Shown piece by piece: positions 16,412 through 25,506 of a stretch of 64,000 nt of DNA; the first letter of the stretch is position 1; each line of letters begins with the position of its first letter. The notes beneath the pieces are model-generated. The model did no database searches. It was not told the origin of the DNA and saw only the letters and a program-made list of their open reading frames with translations. The stretch spans positions 6,391,524 through 6,455,523 of the forward strand of contig CP036434.1 in NCBI GenBank assembly GCA_007751475.1. Direction: 5' to 3'. Both the position numbers and the translations under genes were made by a program. Origin of the DNA: Saltatorellus ferox. Lineage in GTDB: Bacteria > Planctomycetota > UBA1135 > GCA-002686595.

Positions 16412-19400
16412 ATGCGCCATGGTCTTTCGTCACGCGTCCTGCTCTCTACCATTTTGCTCGCTTCCCCTTCGGTGGGCCTGGCCCAGGAGGCGACCTACGA
16501 CGATCTCGTCGCGGGCTTCGAGGATCCTCCGGCGCGTGCTCGGCCCGACGCGTTCTGGGCCTGGCTCAACGGACACGCGGATCCGGCGCGGATCACGGAG
16601 GAGATGGAAGCATTCCGGGCCGCTGGCTTCTCCGCGCTTCAGATCTGGGACGTGAAGGCCCACCGGGACCCCGAGGGAATCGTTCCCGTGGGGCCGGCGT
16701 TCCTGAGCGATGAATGGCTCGCGAACCTCGCCCATGCCAATCGGGAAGCGCTGCGCCTCGGCCTCGATCTCGGCATGGTCGCGGCGAGCGGTTGGAACGC
16801 CGGCGGAAGCTGGGTCGAACCGGAGCACGCCGGGCTTTCGCTCTTCTCGTCGGTGACCAGGGTCCAGGGGCCCCGAGGGCTCGAACTCACCCTGCCTTTT
16901 CCTGCGACGCCCGAGCATGCGCCACGGGACGCGGAAGGGCGACCGGCCTACTGGTCGACCGTGGCCGTCCAGGCGGTGCCCGCGGGCGATGGCGCAGGGT
17001 TCGAGGCCGATCGCGTGATCGACCTCACCGGAAAAACGGACGACTCCGGACACCTGCAGGCGGAACTACCAGCCGGTGAGTGGGACCTCCGCTGGTTCAT
17101 ACGCGCGAACTCGGGCCAGCGGCTCATCGTGCCGAGTCCGAACTCCGACGGGCTCCAGATCGACTTCTTCGATGCCGACGACAGCCGATGGTACTTCCAC
17201 CACGTGCTCGACCGCCTGGAGTCCGCGCTGGGCCCCCTCGACGAATCCGCCCTGAAGTACCTGGAGGTCGACAGCCTCGAGCTGGAGGGCGGGCGGCTGA
17301 GCGCCTGGACCGAAGACATTCTGACGGCGTTCCGGGCGGAGTACGGCTACGACGCCGCACCATGGCTCACGTTCCTCGTGGACGATTCGCGTTCTCCGGA
17401 GGCGGCTGAGCGCTTCCTCCGCGACTGGACGAGGCTCGTGAGCGATCTGATGATCGAGAATCACTATCGAATTGGAAACGAGGTGCTGCGCGAGCGCGGG
17501 CTGTTGCTCTCCGCCGAAGCCGGCGGCCCGGGGCCGCCGATCTGGAGCAGCTGCCCCGTGGACGCGATCGGCGCGCTGGGCGCCACCGGTCTGGCTCGCG
17601 GTGAGTTCTGGCCCAAGCATCGCAGCATGTACAACGTCAAGGAGATCGCCTGCGCGGCGCACGTCTACGGCAAGCGCATCGTCGACTCCGAGTCGTTCAC
17701 CTCGTGGCGGCACTGGCAAGACCTGCCCTACTACCTGAAGCTGCTGGCAGACCAGGCTTTCCTCGATGGCCTGAATCACATCACGTTTCACACGGCGCCC
17801 CACGGCGGCGGCGAGCGCGGCCTTCCGGGGTACGCGTACCACGCGGGCACGCACATCGGTCCGAACCTCGTGTGGTGGCCGATGGTGAAGCCCTTCATCG
17901 AGTACCTAGCGCGCTGTTCCTTTCTGCTGCAGGAAGGAACACCCGTGGAGGACGTGTGCTTCTACCAGGGCGCTGGCGCTCCGGTGTTCCATCCGCTGGG
18001 CGTGGACTGGGACCCGAGGGTCCGGCCTCTCGGCTACGACTACGACGTCGTGGACGTGCGGATGCTGCTGAACGGGATGACGGTCGAGGGCGGGCGGCTC
18101 TCCCTGCCGAGCGGTGTGAGCTACCGCATGCTCGTGCTGCCCGAGGCTGAGCCCATGGATAGGCGGGTCACGGAGAAGCTGGAGGAGCTCGTTCGTGCCG
18201 GCGGAAGAGTGTTGGGACCGGACGGTCTGGTCGCCGCGCTGACGGAAGCGCCACCGGACTTCCTCTGGGAGGGCGGCGACGCGCGGACGCGCCTCGGCTT
18301 CGTGCACCGAAGCGGAGAAGAGTTCGAGATCTACTACGTGGTCAACCACCACGAGCGCTGGGAGAGCGTGCACGGCATCTTCCGCGTGGACGGTCTGCAG
18401 CCGGAGATCTGGGACCCCTCGTCGGGCGCGATTCGAGAGGCTGCGTGGGAGCGGTCCGAAGACGGGCGAACCCGGGTCGCTCTGGCGCTGCCCCCCGGCG
18501 GCTCGCGCTTCGTGGTCTTCCGCAGGATGTCCGACGGAGGGAGCTGGAACGGCGACATCACGCTGGGCGACCTCGCTCGTGCCCATGGCGCAGGCGTGGA
18601 CGTGGCGCACGGAGATACGCCCAACGGTCCAGCGTGGCTCTCCTCCGGGGAGAACGGGCCCGGGGACGAGTTCATCGTGTATGACCTCGGCGCGGAGGTC
18701 GCGCTGGAGGCGATGGATCTCTGGGCCTACCAGGACCAAACGCGGGGCCTCTTGACCCGCGCGATCAAGGAGCTGGCGGTCTCCACGTCGATCGACGGCG
18801 CCAAGTTCGAAGCTGTTGGCAGCTACACGCTCAGGCGCGCCCCCGATATCGGCGAGCGCGACTACGAAGAGCGCGTGGCGTTGATGGCCCCGAAGTCCCG
18901 CTTCGTTCGCTTCGACGTCGTCTCCAACCACAGCGACGACTGGTCAGGGCATACGTCGATCGTGGGCCTCGGTCGGGTCGAGTTTCTGACAGCGGGTGAA
19001 AGAGCGATCGAAGGCGTACGCGTCCACGACGTGTCCTCGGGCGTCGCCCATGACCCCGCCACCGACGGCGTGCGGGCGAGCCACCGGGACGGCTTCGAGC
19101 TGACCGGTCCGTGGATGCTCGAGTTCCCCCTCCGCTCTGGCGAGTCCAAGACCATTGAACTCGAATCGCTGGCCCCATGGGGGAGCCTGGAGGATCCTGA
19201 TCTTCGACACTTCTCGGGCATTGCCACCTACGCCAGGACGTTTGCCGCGCCTTCAGGCTTGGCGAGCTCTGGCGATTCCGTGGACCTCGACCTCGGTCGG
19301 TTGGCCGGGGTGGCGCGGATCTTCCTCAACGGCGAGGAGCTCGGCGTCGCATGGCACCCTCCCTACGCGATCGATGTCACGAAGGCGCTGCGATCCGGCC

Positions 19401-20917
19401 TCAACGAGCTGCGCGTCGAAGTCGCCAACACATGGCACAATCGACTCGTGGGTGACGCAGCGCTTCCGCCCGAGGGGCGATCCACCGTGACGAACATCCG
19501 CGCTCCGTTCACACCGGAGACCGCGCTCCTGGAAGCGGGCATCCTCGGTCCGGTGCAGCTCGTGTCGACGGTCGACGCCGCGGCCACCCGACCGAGTCCC
19601 CGACCTGCGCAGCTGGCCTGGCAAGAAGCCGAGTTCGGCGTCGTGTTCCACTACGACCTGCACGTCTGTGGCGAAGGGCGCTACGTCCAGCGAGACGCGC
19701 GCGTCCACCCCGTCGAGGACCTCCAGCGCTTCGCTCCCGCCGAACTCGACACGGACCAGTGGGTGCGCAGCGCCAGGGACGCGGGCGCGCGCTTCGCGAT
19801 CCTCACCGGCTCCCACGAGACCGGCTTCCGCCTCTGGCAGTCGGACGTGAATCCGTACTGCATGAAGGCGCTCGACTGGGGCGACGGCCAACGCGACATC
19901 GTCGGGGAGTTCCACGCGTCGTGCTTGAAGTACGGACTGAAGCCCGGGATCTACCTGGGCACCCGCTGGAACGCGCAGCTCGGCGTCCATGACTTCCAGG
20001 TCACCGAGCGGAGCTCTCTTACCCAGGCAGAGTACAACCGTTTGATCGAGCAAGAGGTCGAGGAGATCTGCACTCGCTACGGCGACTGGTTCGAGTTCTG
20101 GTTCGACGGCGGTGCGCACGGTCCCGATCAGGGCGGTCCAGACGTGCTCTCGATCGTCGAGCGGCACCAGCCGGACGCCGTTTTCTACCACAACCTTCAG
20201 CGAGCGGATGCGCGCTGGGGCGGCTCGGAGTCGGGGACGGTCCCGTACCCGTGCTGGGCGACGTTCCCCTATCCTGCGACTGGTTCGGGAGAGAGCGCGC
20301 GCCCTGAGATCAGCGCGGGCGGCTTCGCGCTACTGAAGAGCGGAGACCCGGAAGGTGCCTTCTGGCTCCCCGCCATGTCCGATGCTCCCCTGCGGGGCCA
20401 CGGCGGGCACGAGTGGTTCTGGGAGCCCGACCAGGAGCACCTGATCTACCCGCTGGAGAAGCTGGTGGACATGTACTGCCGTTCGGTAGGTCACAACTCG
20501 ACGCTGATCCTGGGCCTCACCCCCGACGATCGCGGCCTCCTGCCAGAAGCCGATGCAACGCGCCTGGCGGAGCTAGGGCAGGCGCTGAAGGAAATGTTCG
20601 GTACGCCGCTGGCCGAGACCGACGAGTCTTCGCCCGGGCCCTCGACCGCCCTCCCGATCGTGCTCGAACTGCCGCCGGAGACCCCATTCAATCTCATCGT
20701 GATCGAAGAAGACGTGGAGCGCGGCGAGCACGTCCGCCGCTATCACATCGAGATCCTCAACGACGGAGTCTGGCACGAGATCGCCGCAGGAACCTGCGTG
20801 GGCCACAAGCGAATCCACCGCCTCGCCACCCCCCAGCGCGGCAGCGCGCTTCGCCTGGTGGTCGACGAGGCCTCCTCTCCCGCCCACATCCGACGCCTGT
20901 CAATCGGCGCAAAGTAG
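16412..20917 (+). CDS. Secreted GH106-GH29 fusion (rhamnosidase-like plus fucosidase-like)
   Basis: A 1501-residue exported protein with a signal peptide ending near AQ (residues 24-26). Residues about 30-740 match GH106 alpha-L-rhamnosidases: PDAFWAWLNGHADPARITEE, ALQIWDVKAH, then RIVDSESFTSW (an acidic catalytic region near 17.69 kb) and LNHITFHTAPHGGG. A discoidin-like module follows (about 750-870), then a GH2-type sugar-binding domain (FLNGEELGVAWHPPY). From about residue 1060 a GH29-like fucosidase begins: AEFGVVFHYDLHV, FAILTGSHETGF, and EFWFDGGAHG with the expected nucleophile Asp near 20.1 kb. Signature residues are present in both halves. It probably cleaves rhamnose and fucose from complex, perhaps sulfated, polysaccharides. 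Specificity is inferred. Confidence 0.85.
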   Translation: MRHGLSSRVLLSTILLASPSVGLAQEATYDDLVAGFEDPPARARPDAFWAWLNGHADPARITEEMEAFRAAGFSALQIWDVKAHRDPEGIVPVGPAFLSDEWLANLAHANREALRLGLDLGMVAASGWNAGGSWVEPEHAGLSLFSSVTRVQGPRGLELTLPFPATPEHAPRDAEGRPAYWSTVAVQAVPAGDGAGFEADRVIDLTGKTDDSGHLQAELPAGEWDLRWFIRANSGQRLIVPSPNSDGLQIDFFDADDSRWYFHHVLDRLESALGPLDESALKYLEVDSLELEGGRLSAWTEDILTAFRAEYGYDAAPWLTFLVDDSRSPEAAERFLRDWTRLVSDLMIENHYRIGNEVLRERGLLLSAEAGGPGPPIWSSCPVDAIGALGATGLARGEFWPKHRSMYNVKEIACAAHVYGKRIVDSESFTSWRHWQDLPYYLKLLADQAFLDGLNHITFHTAPHGGGERGLPGYAYHAGTHIGPNLVWWPMVKPFIEYLARCSFLLQEGTPVEDVCFYQGAGAPVFHPLGVDWDPRVRPLGYDYDVVDVRMLLNGMTVEGGRLSLPSGVSYRMLVLPEAEPMDRRVTEKLEELVRAGGRVLGPDGLVAALTEAPPDFLWEGGDARTRLGFVHRSGEEFEIYYVVNHHERWESVHGIFRVDGLQPEIWDPSSGAIREAAWERSEDGRTRVALALPPGGSRFVVFRRMSDGGSWNGDITLGDLARAHGAGVDVAHGDTPNGPAWLSSGENGPGDEFIVYDLGAEVALEAMDLWAYQDQTRGLLTRAIKELAVSTSIDGAKFEAVGSYTLRRAPDIGERDYEERVALMAPKSRFVRFDVVSNHSDDWSGHTSIVGLGRVEFLTAGERAIEGVRVHDVSSGVAHDPATDGVRASHRDGFELTGPWMLEFPLRSGESKTIELESLAPWGSLEDPDLRHFSGIATYARTFAAPSGLASSGDSVDLDLGRLAGVARIFLNGEELGVAWHPPYAIDVTKALRSGLNELRVEVANTWHNRLVGDAALPPEGRSTVTNIRAPFTPETALLEAGILGPVQLVSTVDAAATRPSPRPAQLAWQEAEFGVVFHYDLHVCGEGRYVQRDARVHPVEDLQRFAPAELDTDQWVRSARDAGARFAILTGSHETGFRLWQSDVNPYCMKALDWGDGQRDIVGEFHASCLKYGLKPGIYLGTRWNAQLGVHDFQVTERSSLTQAEYNRLIEQEVEEICTRYGDWFEFWFDGGAHGPDQGGPDVLSIVERHQPDAVFYHNLQRADARWGGSESGTVPYPCWATFPYPATGSGESARPEISAGGFALLKSGDPEGAFWLPAMSDAPLRGHGGHEWFWEPDQEHLIYPLEKLVDMYCRSVGHNSTLILGLTPDDRGLLPEADATRLAELGQALKEMFGTPLAETDESSPGPSTALPIVLELPPETPFNLIVIEEDVERGEHVRRYHIEILNDGVWHEIAAGTCVGHKRIHRLATPQRGSALRLVVDEASSPAHIRRLSIGAK

Positions 20918-20952
20918 TCCCCACTCACCCAAATTCCCGACCCTGCCCCCCC

Positions 20953-21083
20953 TACCGAAACATCCGTACCAGGTCCGTCCGTTCCGGAACGTTCGCACCT
21001 GGTCCGTCCGTTCCGGAACGTTCGGACCTGGTCCGTTTGTTCCGGAACGTTCGGACCTGGTCCGTTTGTTCCGGCAAGCGATC
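20953..21083. repeat. 29-bp tandem repeat, about 4.5 copies, rich in palindromes
   Basis: Units of 29 bases begin at 20968, 20997, 21026 and 21055, preceded by a degenerate partial copy from 20953. Copies 2 and 3 differ at only three positions; the last is degenerate after GTTCCGG. Each complete unit contains the palindromes GTTCCGGAAC and GAACGTTC, and the junctions form GGACCTGGTCC. It sits between the convergent GH106-GH29 gene (stop 20917) and the McrC-like gene (stop 21100). It may act as terminator, protein-binding array or mobile repeat; there are no CRISPR-type spacers. Confidence 0.85.
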
Positions 21084-21099
21084 GTTCGAAGCTTTGGGT

Positions 21100-22812
21100 T
21101 CACGCCATCAGCCAGCCCAGGAGTCGATCGACCACGACCTGGAGTTGGCCCGTGTCGCCCGGGGCGGCGCCCACTGCCCCCGTGATGAAAGCGTCGGGCG
21201 GCGCGGTTCCTTGCAGGAGCTGTCGGACGTTGCACAGGATTGGCTCGCCGGCCACGTAGTGCACCTGGAACATCGCGCGCACCGGCTGGCGGCCGGTGAG
21301 CGGGTCGATCACTCGGCTCCGATAGTCTCGCATCTGTTCGAGCTCATCGCCGATCGAGCCTTCCCGCGCTCGACCTCGGCTGCGAAAGCGCGCCGTGCAC
21401 TTCGCGTCGATGACGGCGGCGCGGCTTGGCTTTCCGGGGGCGGTCCATTCGACCCAGATATCCGGACGCAGGGCGGAAGAGGTCAGCGCCGCGCGGTAGG
21501 GCAACTCGGAGAGCGTGGAGCGCGCGTCCAGCCCCTCGATCACCGGCTCGAAGATGACCACGAGCTGACCTAGCTCGCCGCAGTCGAACTCCGTGGCGTC
21601 GCCCCGTCGTACCTCGGCCAGCCTCGCCTCGATGGCGTCTCGGCTCGAAGGGGCGAGCGCATCGCACAGCATCCGCACGCACGTGACGAAGACCCACACC
21701 TCGTAGAGTTCGGACGTGGTTTTGAATCGCTCCGCCGGCGCCTTGTCCGCTGCCGCGTCGTACTCGAAGAGCCGCCGCAGTGCGTCGTACGCGCGCGCGT
21801 AGGCTGCGACCCGATGAAAGGTCGGTGTCGGCTGAAGCTGCGTCCGCGGCTCCCCCACCCCCTGCAGCCAGGGCTCCTCGTCCAAGAGCTGCTGACAGCG
21901 ACCCGTCACCAGCGAAGCGCGGCTTCTCGCGATCCGAAGCTGCTCGATCCGCCCATGGAGGCGCCTTCGCTCAGGAGCACTGAGCGCTCGCTCCCGCGCG
22001 ATGCTGGCCTTGTCGACACGCTGGAAAGCCTCGACCTGCTGGGCCTCCTGAAGCGCCGCAGAAGCCGCCGTACGGAGGGCCTGCGCGCGCTTGCGCAGGA
22101 CGGTCACACCGCGGGCGAATTGTCTGTGCTCCTCCACGTCCGCCGACACCCGCGTGCGCGACACCGTCAGAACGTCGGGCCGCATGACGATCTCCCCGCT
22201 CGGCAGCACGGCGGGCGCGTACCGCGCCGAGCGCAGGCGCTTGGGGATCTCACCCGGACGCCAGCGGCGACGCTCGATCAACTGCCCCTGCGTGCTTCGC
22301 GCCACCGGTCGAATACCGATCGCCGCCGAGATCAGGTCGCGCTCGAAGCCCTCGATTCGATCGAGCCGCGTGAGAAGACTCAAGGGCGACTGGCCGCTCG
22401 TCGCCCCGAGCTGACCGGCGAGGTCCGTCGCCAGCTCCGAACCGAGCCGCTCCAGCTCCGAGATGAGCGCCGGGCGAAGCCTACGCAGCTCCTCGGGAGC
22501 CTCGACCGTCGCGAAGATCACCGCGAGCCGCTGCCAGCCACCCGCCTGCTCGACGTCGAGCTGAATCTCCACGTCACCCGACGTGGACGCCAGGCTCGTG
22601 AGCGGCTCCCGCCACTCGGTCATGCGTGGATCGAGCGCGAAGAGCACGTCGCCGAGCAGTACCGCGCGCACGCGCAGCGGGCTGTCCGCGGCCTTCCGCC
22701 GAGAGCTGATCACGACCCCCGAAGAACGCCGCAGCGCGAACTCATCCCGCGGACGAACTTCGGTCCGAAACAGATGCCTCGCCACGCCGAACTCCGCCTC
22801 GCCGACCGGCAC
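21100..22812 (-). CDS. McrC-like DUF2357-type PD-(D/E)XK nuclease
   Basis: Product of 570 residues. The C-terminal part has a restriction-type nuclease core: RPDIWVEW (Asp451), then AAVIDAKC with Asp469 and Lys471, a D-DxK variant of the PD-(D/E)XK site. A charged alpha-helical, probably coiled-coil stretch spans about 235-305. The N-terminal half is beta-rich and resembles DUF2357 proteins that partner McrB-like GTPases. The start is a GTG 38 bases after the McrB-like stop; no ATG is available. It most likely is the nuclease subunit of a modification-dependent or foreign-nucleic-acid defence system. Family placement is by motif and context only. Confidence 0.75.
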   Translation of the reverse strand: MPVGEAEFGVARHLFRTEVRPRDEFALRRSSGVVISSRRKAADSPLRVRAVLLGDVLFALDPRMTEWREPLTSLASTSGDVEIQLDVEQAGGWQRLAVIFATVEAPEELRRLRPALISELERLGSELATDLAGQLGATSGQSPLSLLTRLDRIEGFERDLISAAIGIRPVARSTQGQLIERRRWRPGEIPKRLRSARYAPAVLPSGEIVMRPDVLTVSRTRVSADVEEHRQFARGVTVLRKRAQALRTAASAALQEAQQVEAFQRVDKASIARERALSAPERRRLHGRIEQLRIARSRASLVTGRCQQLLDEEPWLQGVGEPRTQLQPTPTFHRVAAYARAYDALRRLFEYDAAADKAPAERFKTTSELYEVWVFVTCVRMLCDALAPSSRDAIEARLAEVRRGDATEFDCGELGQLVVIFEPVIEGLDARSTLSELPYRAALTSSALRPDIWVEWTAPGKPSRAAVIDAKCTARFRSRGRAREGSIGDELEQMRDYRSRVIDPLTGRQPVRAMFQVHYVAGEPILCNVRQLLQGTAPPDAFITGAVGAAPGDTGQLQVVVDRLLGWLMA

Positions 22813-22849
22813 GCTCTCGATCAGATCGCCGCCGCGCCAGAGCTGGGCC

Positions 22850-24943
22850 TCAACTGAGCTGCCAGAAATCGCCGATGCCTCCCAGGGTCTTCATGCGTGC
22901 GATCAGGCCGTGACTCCGCGGGTACTCCGTCTCCTGGAGCGACGAGAGCAACTCGTCCGCGCTATCCAAGAAGTCGGGCTGATCGGTGCGCAGCCTCGGT
23001 AGCACGAACTGCACGATCGCAAGATCGAGGGCCTGCTGAATCGTGCAGAAATCCTGCAGGCCGCGCGCGCCAGCCACGAACTTCAGACAGCGATGCACCG
23101 TGCGGTAGCCGAGGTCCGAGCGGAGCGGAATCAGGAGCTCGTTGAGCTGAGCCAGCTGCTCCTGGACCCACGGAGGCACGTCAGCGCCGCTCCCGATCCA
23201 GCTCGACCACGTCCTCCAGGAGACGGGACTTCCCGCCTGGCCCGCGCTCTCGTCGATCACGGCGGGCAGTCGCCGGAGATCAGGTCGCCCGAAGGACTGA
23301 ACGCACGCCCGATCCAGCACCTTGGGGCTGAAGAAGTGCGTCGTCTCGTCGATGTTCACCGTTCCGACGATCCGCAGGCTGTCCGGGATCGGAAGCCAGG
23401 ACATCCCCTTGTAGGGATCGCTGTCCTCCAGCAGTCCGGGGCTGAAAAGACGGATCCCGCGGGCATCCGAGGGCTGCTCCATCGCGCTCAGGAAGGTCGC
23501 GAAGTAGTACTCGACGCGCGCGAGGTTCATCTCGTCGAGAACGAGCAGGCGAATCGGCGCCTCCGGATCGTTCATCTCGGCGGCGGCCGCCGCGAGGTAG
23601 TCCACGAGACCGGTGGCCGCAGGCAGGAAGCGTCTCGAAAGCGGGTCGTAAGCGCCGATCACGTCGCGGTCATCGAGCCAGTCGGGGCGCACTGGCACCG
23701 TCAGCATCGATTCCTGAGCTCCGAGCGCACGCGCATAGAGGCGCGGAAGGCTGGACTTGCCGACGCCGCTGCGGCCAGCGAGCACGCTGAGCTGCGAGGC
23801 TTTGAGCCCGAGGTGAAACGCGAGGAGATCGCTCTGCTCGAACTTGTAGCCGGTGGCCGCGATCGACTCGACGAGCTGCCCGAAGAAGTCGGCCTCCCCT
23901 TTGGCGTCTCCGGCGGGAGCGTTCTGTTCGCGGTGCGGAGCCTTCGCGGTGGTCGTGGGCTGACCACGCACCTCCCGCGGCTCGGGCCGAGCCAGCGGCT
24001 CGACAGGCGACTCGACGGGTGGGAAGAACGTCTGAAGGAGAACGCGTGCGCGCGGCGTGAACTGCTTGGCTGCCTCCGGGTCGGAGCCCATGACCTTGAG
24101 CGCCTTCTCCAGTCGATCGATCCGCCCCATCTCAAAGGCGTCCTCCGAATTCGCCATCGCGCGGATACGCTCGATCGGGGCGTCGTAGACGGGCCGCTTG
24201 AAGTCACTACCACGGAGCTGCTTGGCGTAAGCGAACGCCACCTCGTCCAGCGGCAGCGCGTCGATCACCTCACCTCCCTCCATCAGCTCCTGGAGCATGG
24301 CGGTCTGGAAGAGCTCGATCCGGATGTCCTCGGGCTCGACCCCGCGCTCGTGGACGCTGGCGAGCCACTGGAGCTTCTTGACCCCGGGATGCTTGCTTAG
24401 CTTCGAAGCAGGCACACGCGTCACCTCGGCCGTGTCGGCGTCGACGTGCCGGAACGAAAGCGTCTTGCTCGACGACTCCCATACGCCGAAGAAAGGGCCA
24501 ACCAGGCCATCGTCGAAGCGCAGGAGCACACGCTTCCATGGACGGCGCGCGGCGGACACGCCGCGCGAGAACAGGTCATCGATCTTCGGCATCGGCCCCT
24601 TCACGTCGAGCACCTGCAGCCAGAGCTCGGAGGATGGCTGCCGACCGTTGAGCTTGACCTGGTACCGATCACGCTCCGGGTTGCTGAGCTCGTACGCGGG
24701 CGCGGGTTCGATGAACGCCACGTGGAGACTGCCCGCGACGAGCTCGCTCTCGGGAACGTTGTCGACCTTCCACCAGAGCCGGCCGCGGTTCTCGAACGTG
24801 TTCACCTCGAGCAGCTCTCCGGTCTCTTCGACCATGAGCGGGTACGCCAGACAGAACTGGTTCGATCCGGCGAAGAAGGGGCGCTGGTCCACACCGATGA
24901 TGAGCCGATGCTTGGCGCCCTGCGCTGCCTGGGATGCGTTCAT
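22850..24943 (-). CDS. McrB-like AAA+ NTPase
   Basis: Product of 697 residues. The C-terminal AAA+ module has Walker A GRSGVGKS at 390-397, Walker B LLVLDE at 466-471 running into the McrB-type MNLARVEYYF, and the signature NIDETTHFFSPKVLDRA from 530, matching the McrB NxxD and arginine-finger region. The first 350 residues form a separate domain I do not recognise, presumably the target-recognition part. The nuclease gene follows on the same strand, giving a two-gene McrBC-like operon. GTP or ATP use and the recognised target cannot be read. ATG 24943 is well placed. Confidence 0.84.
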   Translation of the reverse strand: MNASQAAQGAKHRLIIGVDQRPFFAGSNQFCLAYPLMVEETGELLEVNTFENRGRLWWKVDNVPESELVAGSLHVAFIEPAPAYELSNPERDRYQVKLNGRQPSSELWLQVLDVKGPMPKIDDLFSRGVSAARRPWKRVLLRFDDGLVGPFFGVWESSSKTLSFRHVDADTAEVTRVPASKLSKHPGVKKLQWLASVHERGVEPEDIRIELFQTAMLQELMEGGEVIDALPLDEVAFAYAKQLRGSDFKRPVYDAPIERIRAMANSEDAFEMGRIDRLEKALKVMGSDPEAAKQFTPRARVLLQTFFPPVESPVEPLARPEPREVRGQPTTTAKAPHREQNAPAGDAKGEADFFGQLVESIAATGYKFEQSDLLAFHLGLKASQLSVLAGRSGVGKSSLPRLYARALGAQESMLTVPVRPDWLDDRDVIGAYDPLSRRFLPAATGLVDYLAAAAAEMNDPEAPIRLLVLDEMNLARVEYYFATFLSAMEQPSDARGIRLFSPGLLEDSDPYKGMSWLPIPDSLRIVGTVNIDETTHFFSPKVLDRACVQSFGRPDLRRLPAVIDESAGQAGSPVSWRTWSSWIGSGADVPPWVQEQLAQLNELLIPLRSDLGYRTVHRCLKFVAGARGLQDFCTIQQALDLAIVQFVLPRLRTDQPDFLDSADELLSSLQETEYPRSHGLIARMKTLGGIGDFWQLS

Positions 24944-25080
24944 GGCACCAGTTTGCCAGCGGGGCGCTCAGGTAGACAGCAGAACCATCGAGAGTCGAGC
25001 CGCGCCGCAGCGGCCCCGCAACGCCGACCGCTATCGGACCGACCCGCTGTAACGGTCTCGTTCAGAATCGTGGGTGGATA

Positions 25081-25124
25081 CGAAGGGAGCCGATCCCCGC
25101 ACTTGCGGGGATCGGCTCTCTTCG
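25081..25124 (-). terminator. 21-bp perfect-stem hairpin downstream of csbD
   Basis: CGAAGGGAGCCGATCCCCGC pairs with its complement ending at 25124 around the loop ACTT; only one position is a G-U-type pair. It lies about 60 bases beyond the csbD stop and upstream of the McrBC-like operon, so it probably ends csbD transcription and insulates that operon. There is no U-run on either strand, so its mode of termination is uncertain. Nothing else of note was seen between 24944 and 25180. Confidence 0.6.
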
Positions 25125-25180
25125 GAACGGGCCGTTGAGCGCTCAGCAGGCCGTCGCGCGCTCAGTGGGCCGCCACTCGA

Positions 25181-25351
25181 TCAGTTCGACTCTTTGATCT
25201 CGCCGACCTTCTTACGGGCTTCGCCAGCGACTTGCTGCGCCTTGCCCTTGATCTGCTGGGACTTGTTGTCGGTGGCTTTACCAACGGTTTCGTTGACCTT
25301 GCCTTCGGCCTTCTTCGCTGCGCCTTTGATCTTGTCTTCTGCTCCGCTCAT
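25181..25351 (-). CDS. CsbD family stress protein
   Basis: A 56-residue, Lys/Ala/Glu-rich hydrophilic protein with the repeating IKGAAKKAEGKVNE and KIKGKAQQ style pattern of the CsbD (UPF0337) family, whose members are general-stress proteins of unknown mechanism. The frame extends to 25411, but the ATG at 25351 starts the conserved MSGAEDKIKG, so it is used. It stands alone, with a strong hairpin after its stop. Confidence 0.9.
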   Translation of the reverse strand: MSGAEDKIKGAAKKAEGKVNETVGKATDNKSQQIKGKAQQVAGEARKKVGEIKESN

Positions 25352-25506
25352 GGGATTCGTCTCTCGGTGGTGCTGCGTTGGCAGCGGTTGTGGGAAAGAG
25401 GTAGGACGCATTCACGTCTCGAACCGCAAGATCGCCCGCAGGCCCTAAGCAACGCTAAAGGCCTGACCAATTCGGGTCCATACGACGGAACGATCCATCG
25501 CTCGCT

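Noticed and set aside
20953..21083. CRISPR array.
   Set aside because: Units are directly adjacent with no variable spacers, and no cas genes are near.
20413..21573. Long + strand frame of 386 codons across the repeat.
   Set aside because: It overlaps the fucosidase end, the repeat and the McrC-like gene in other frames and has no recognisable domain.
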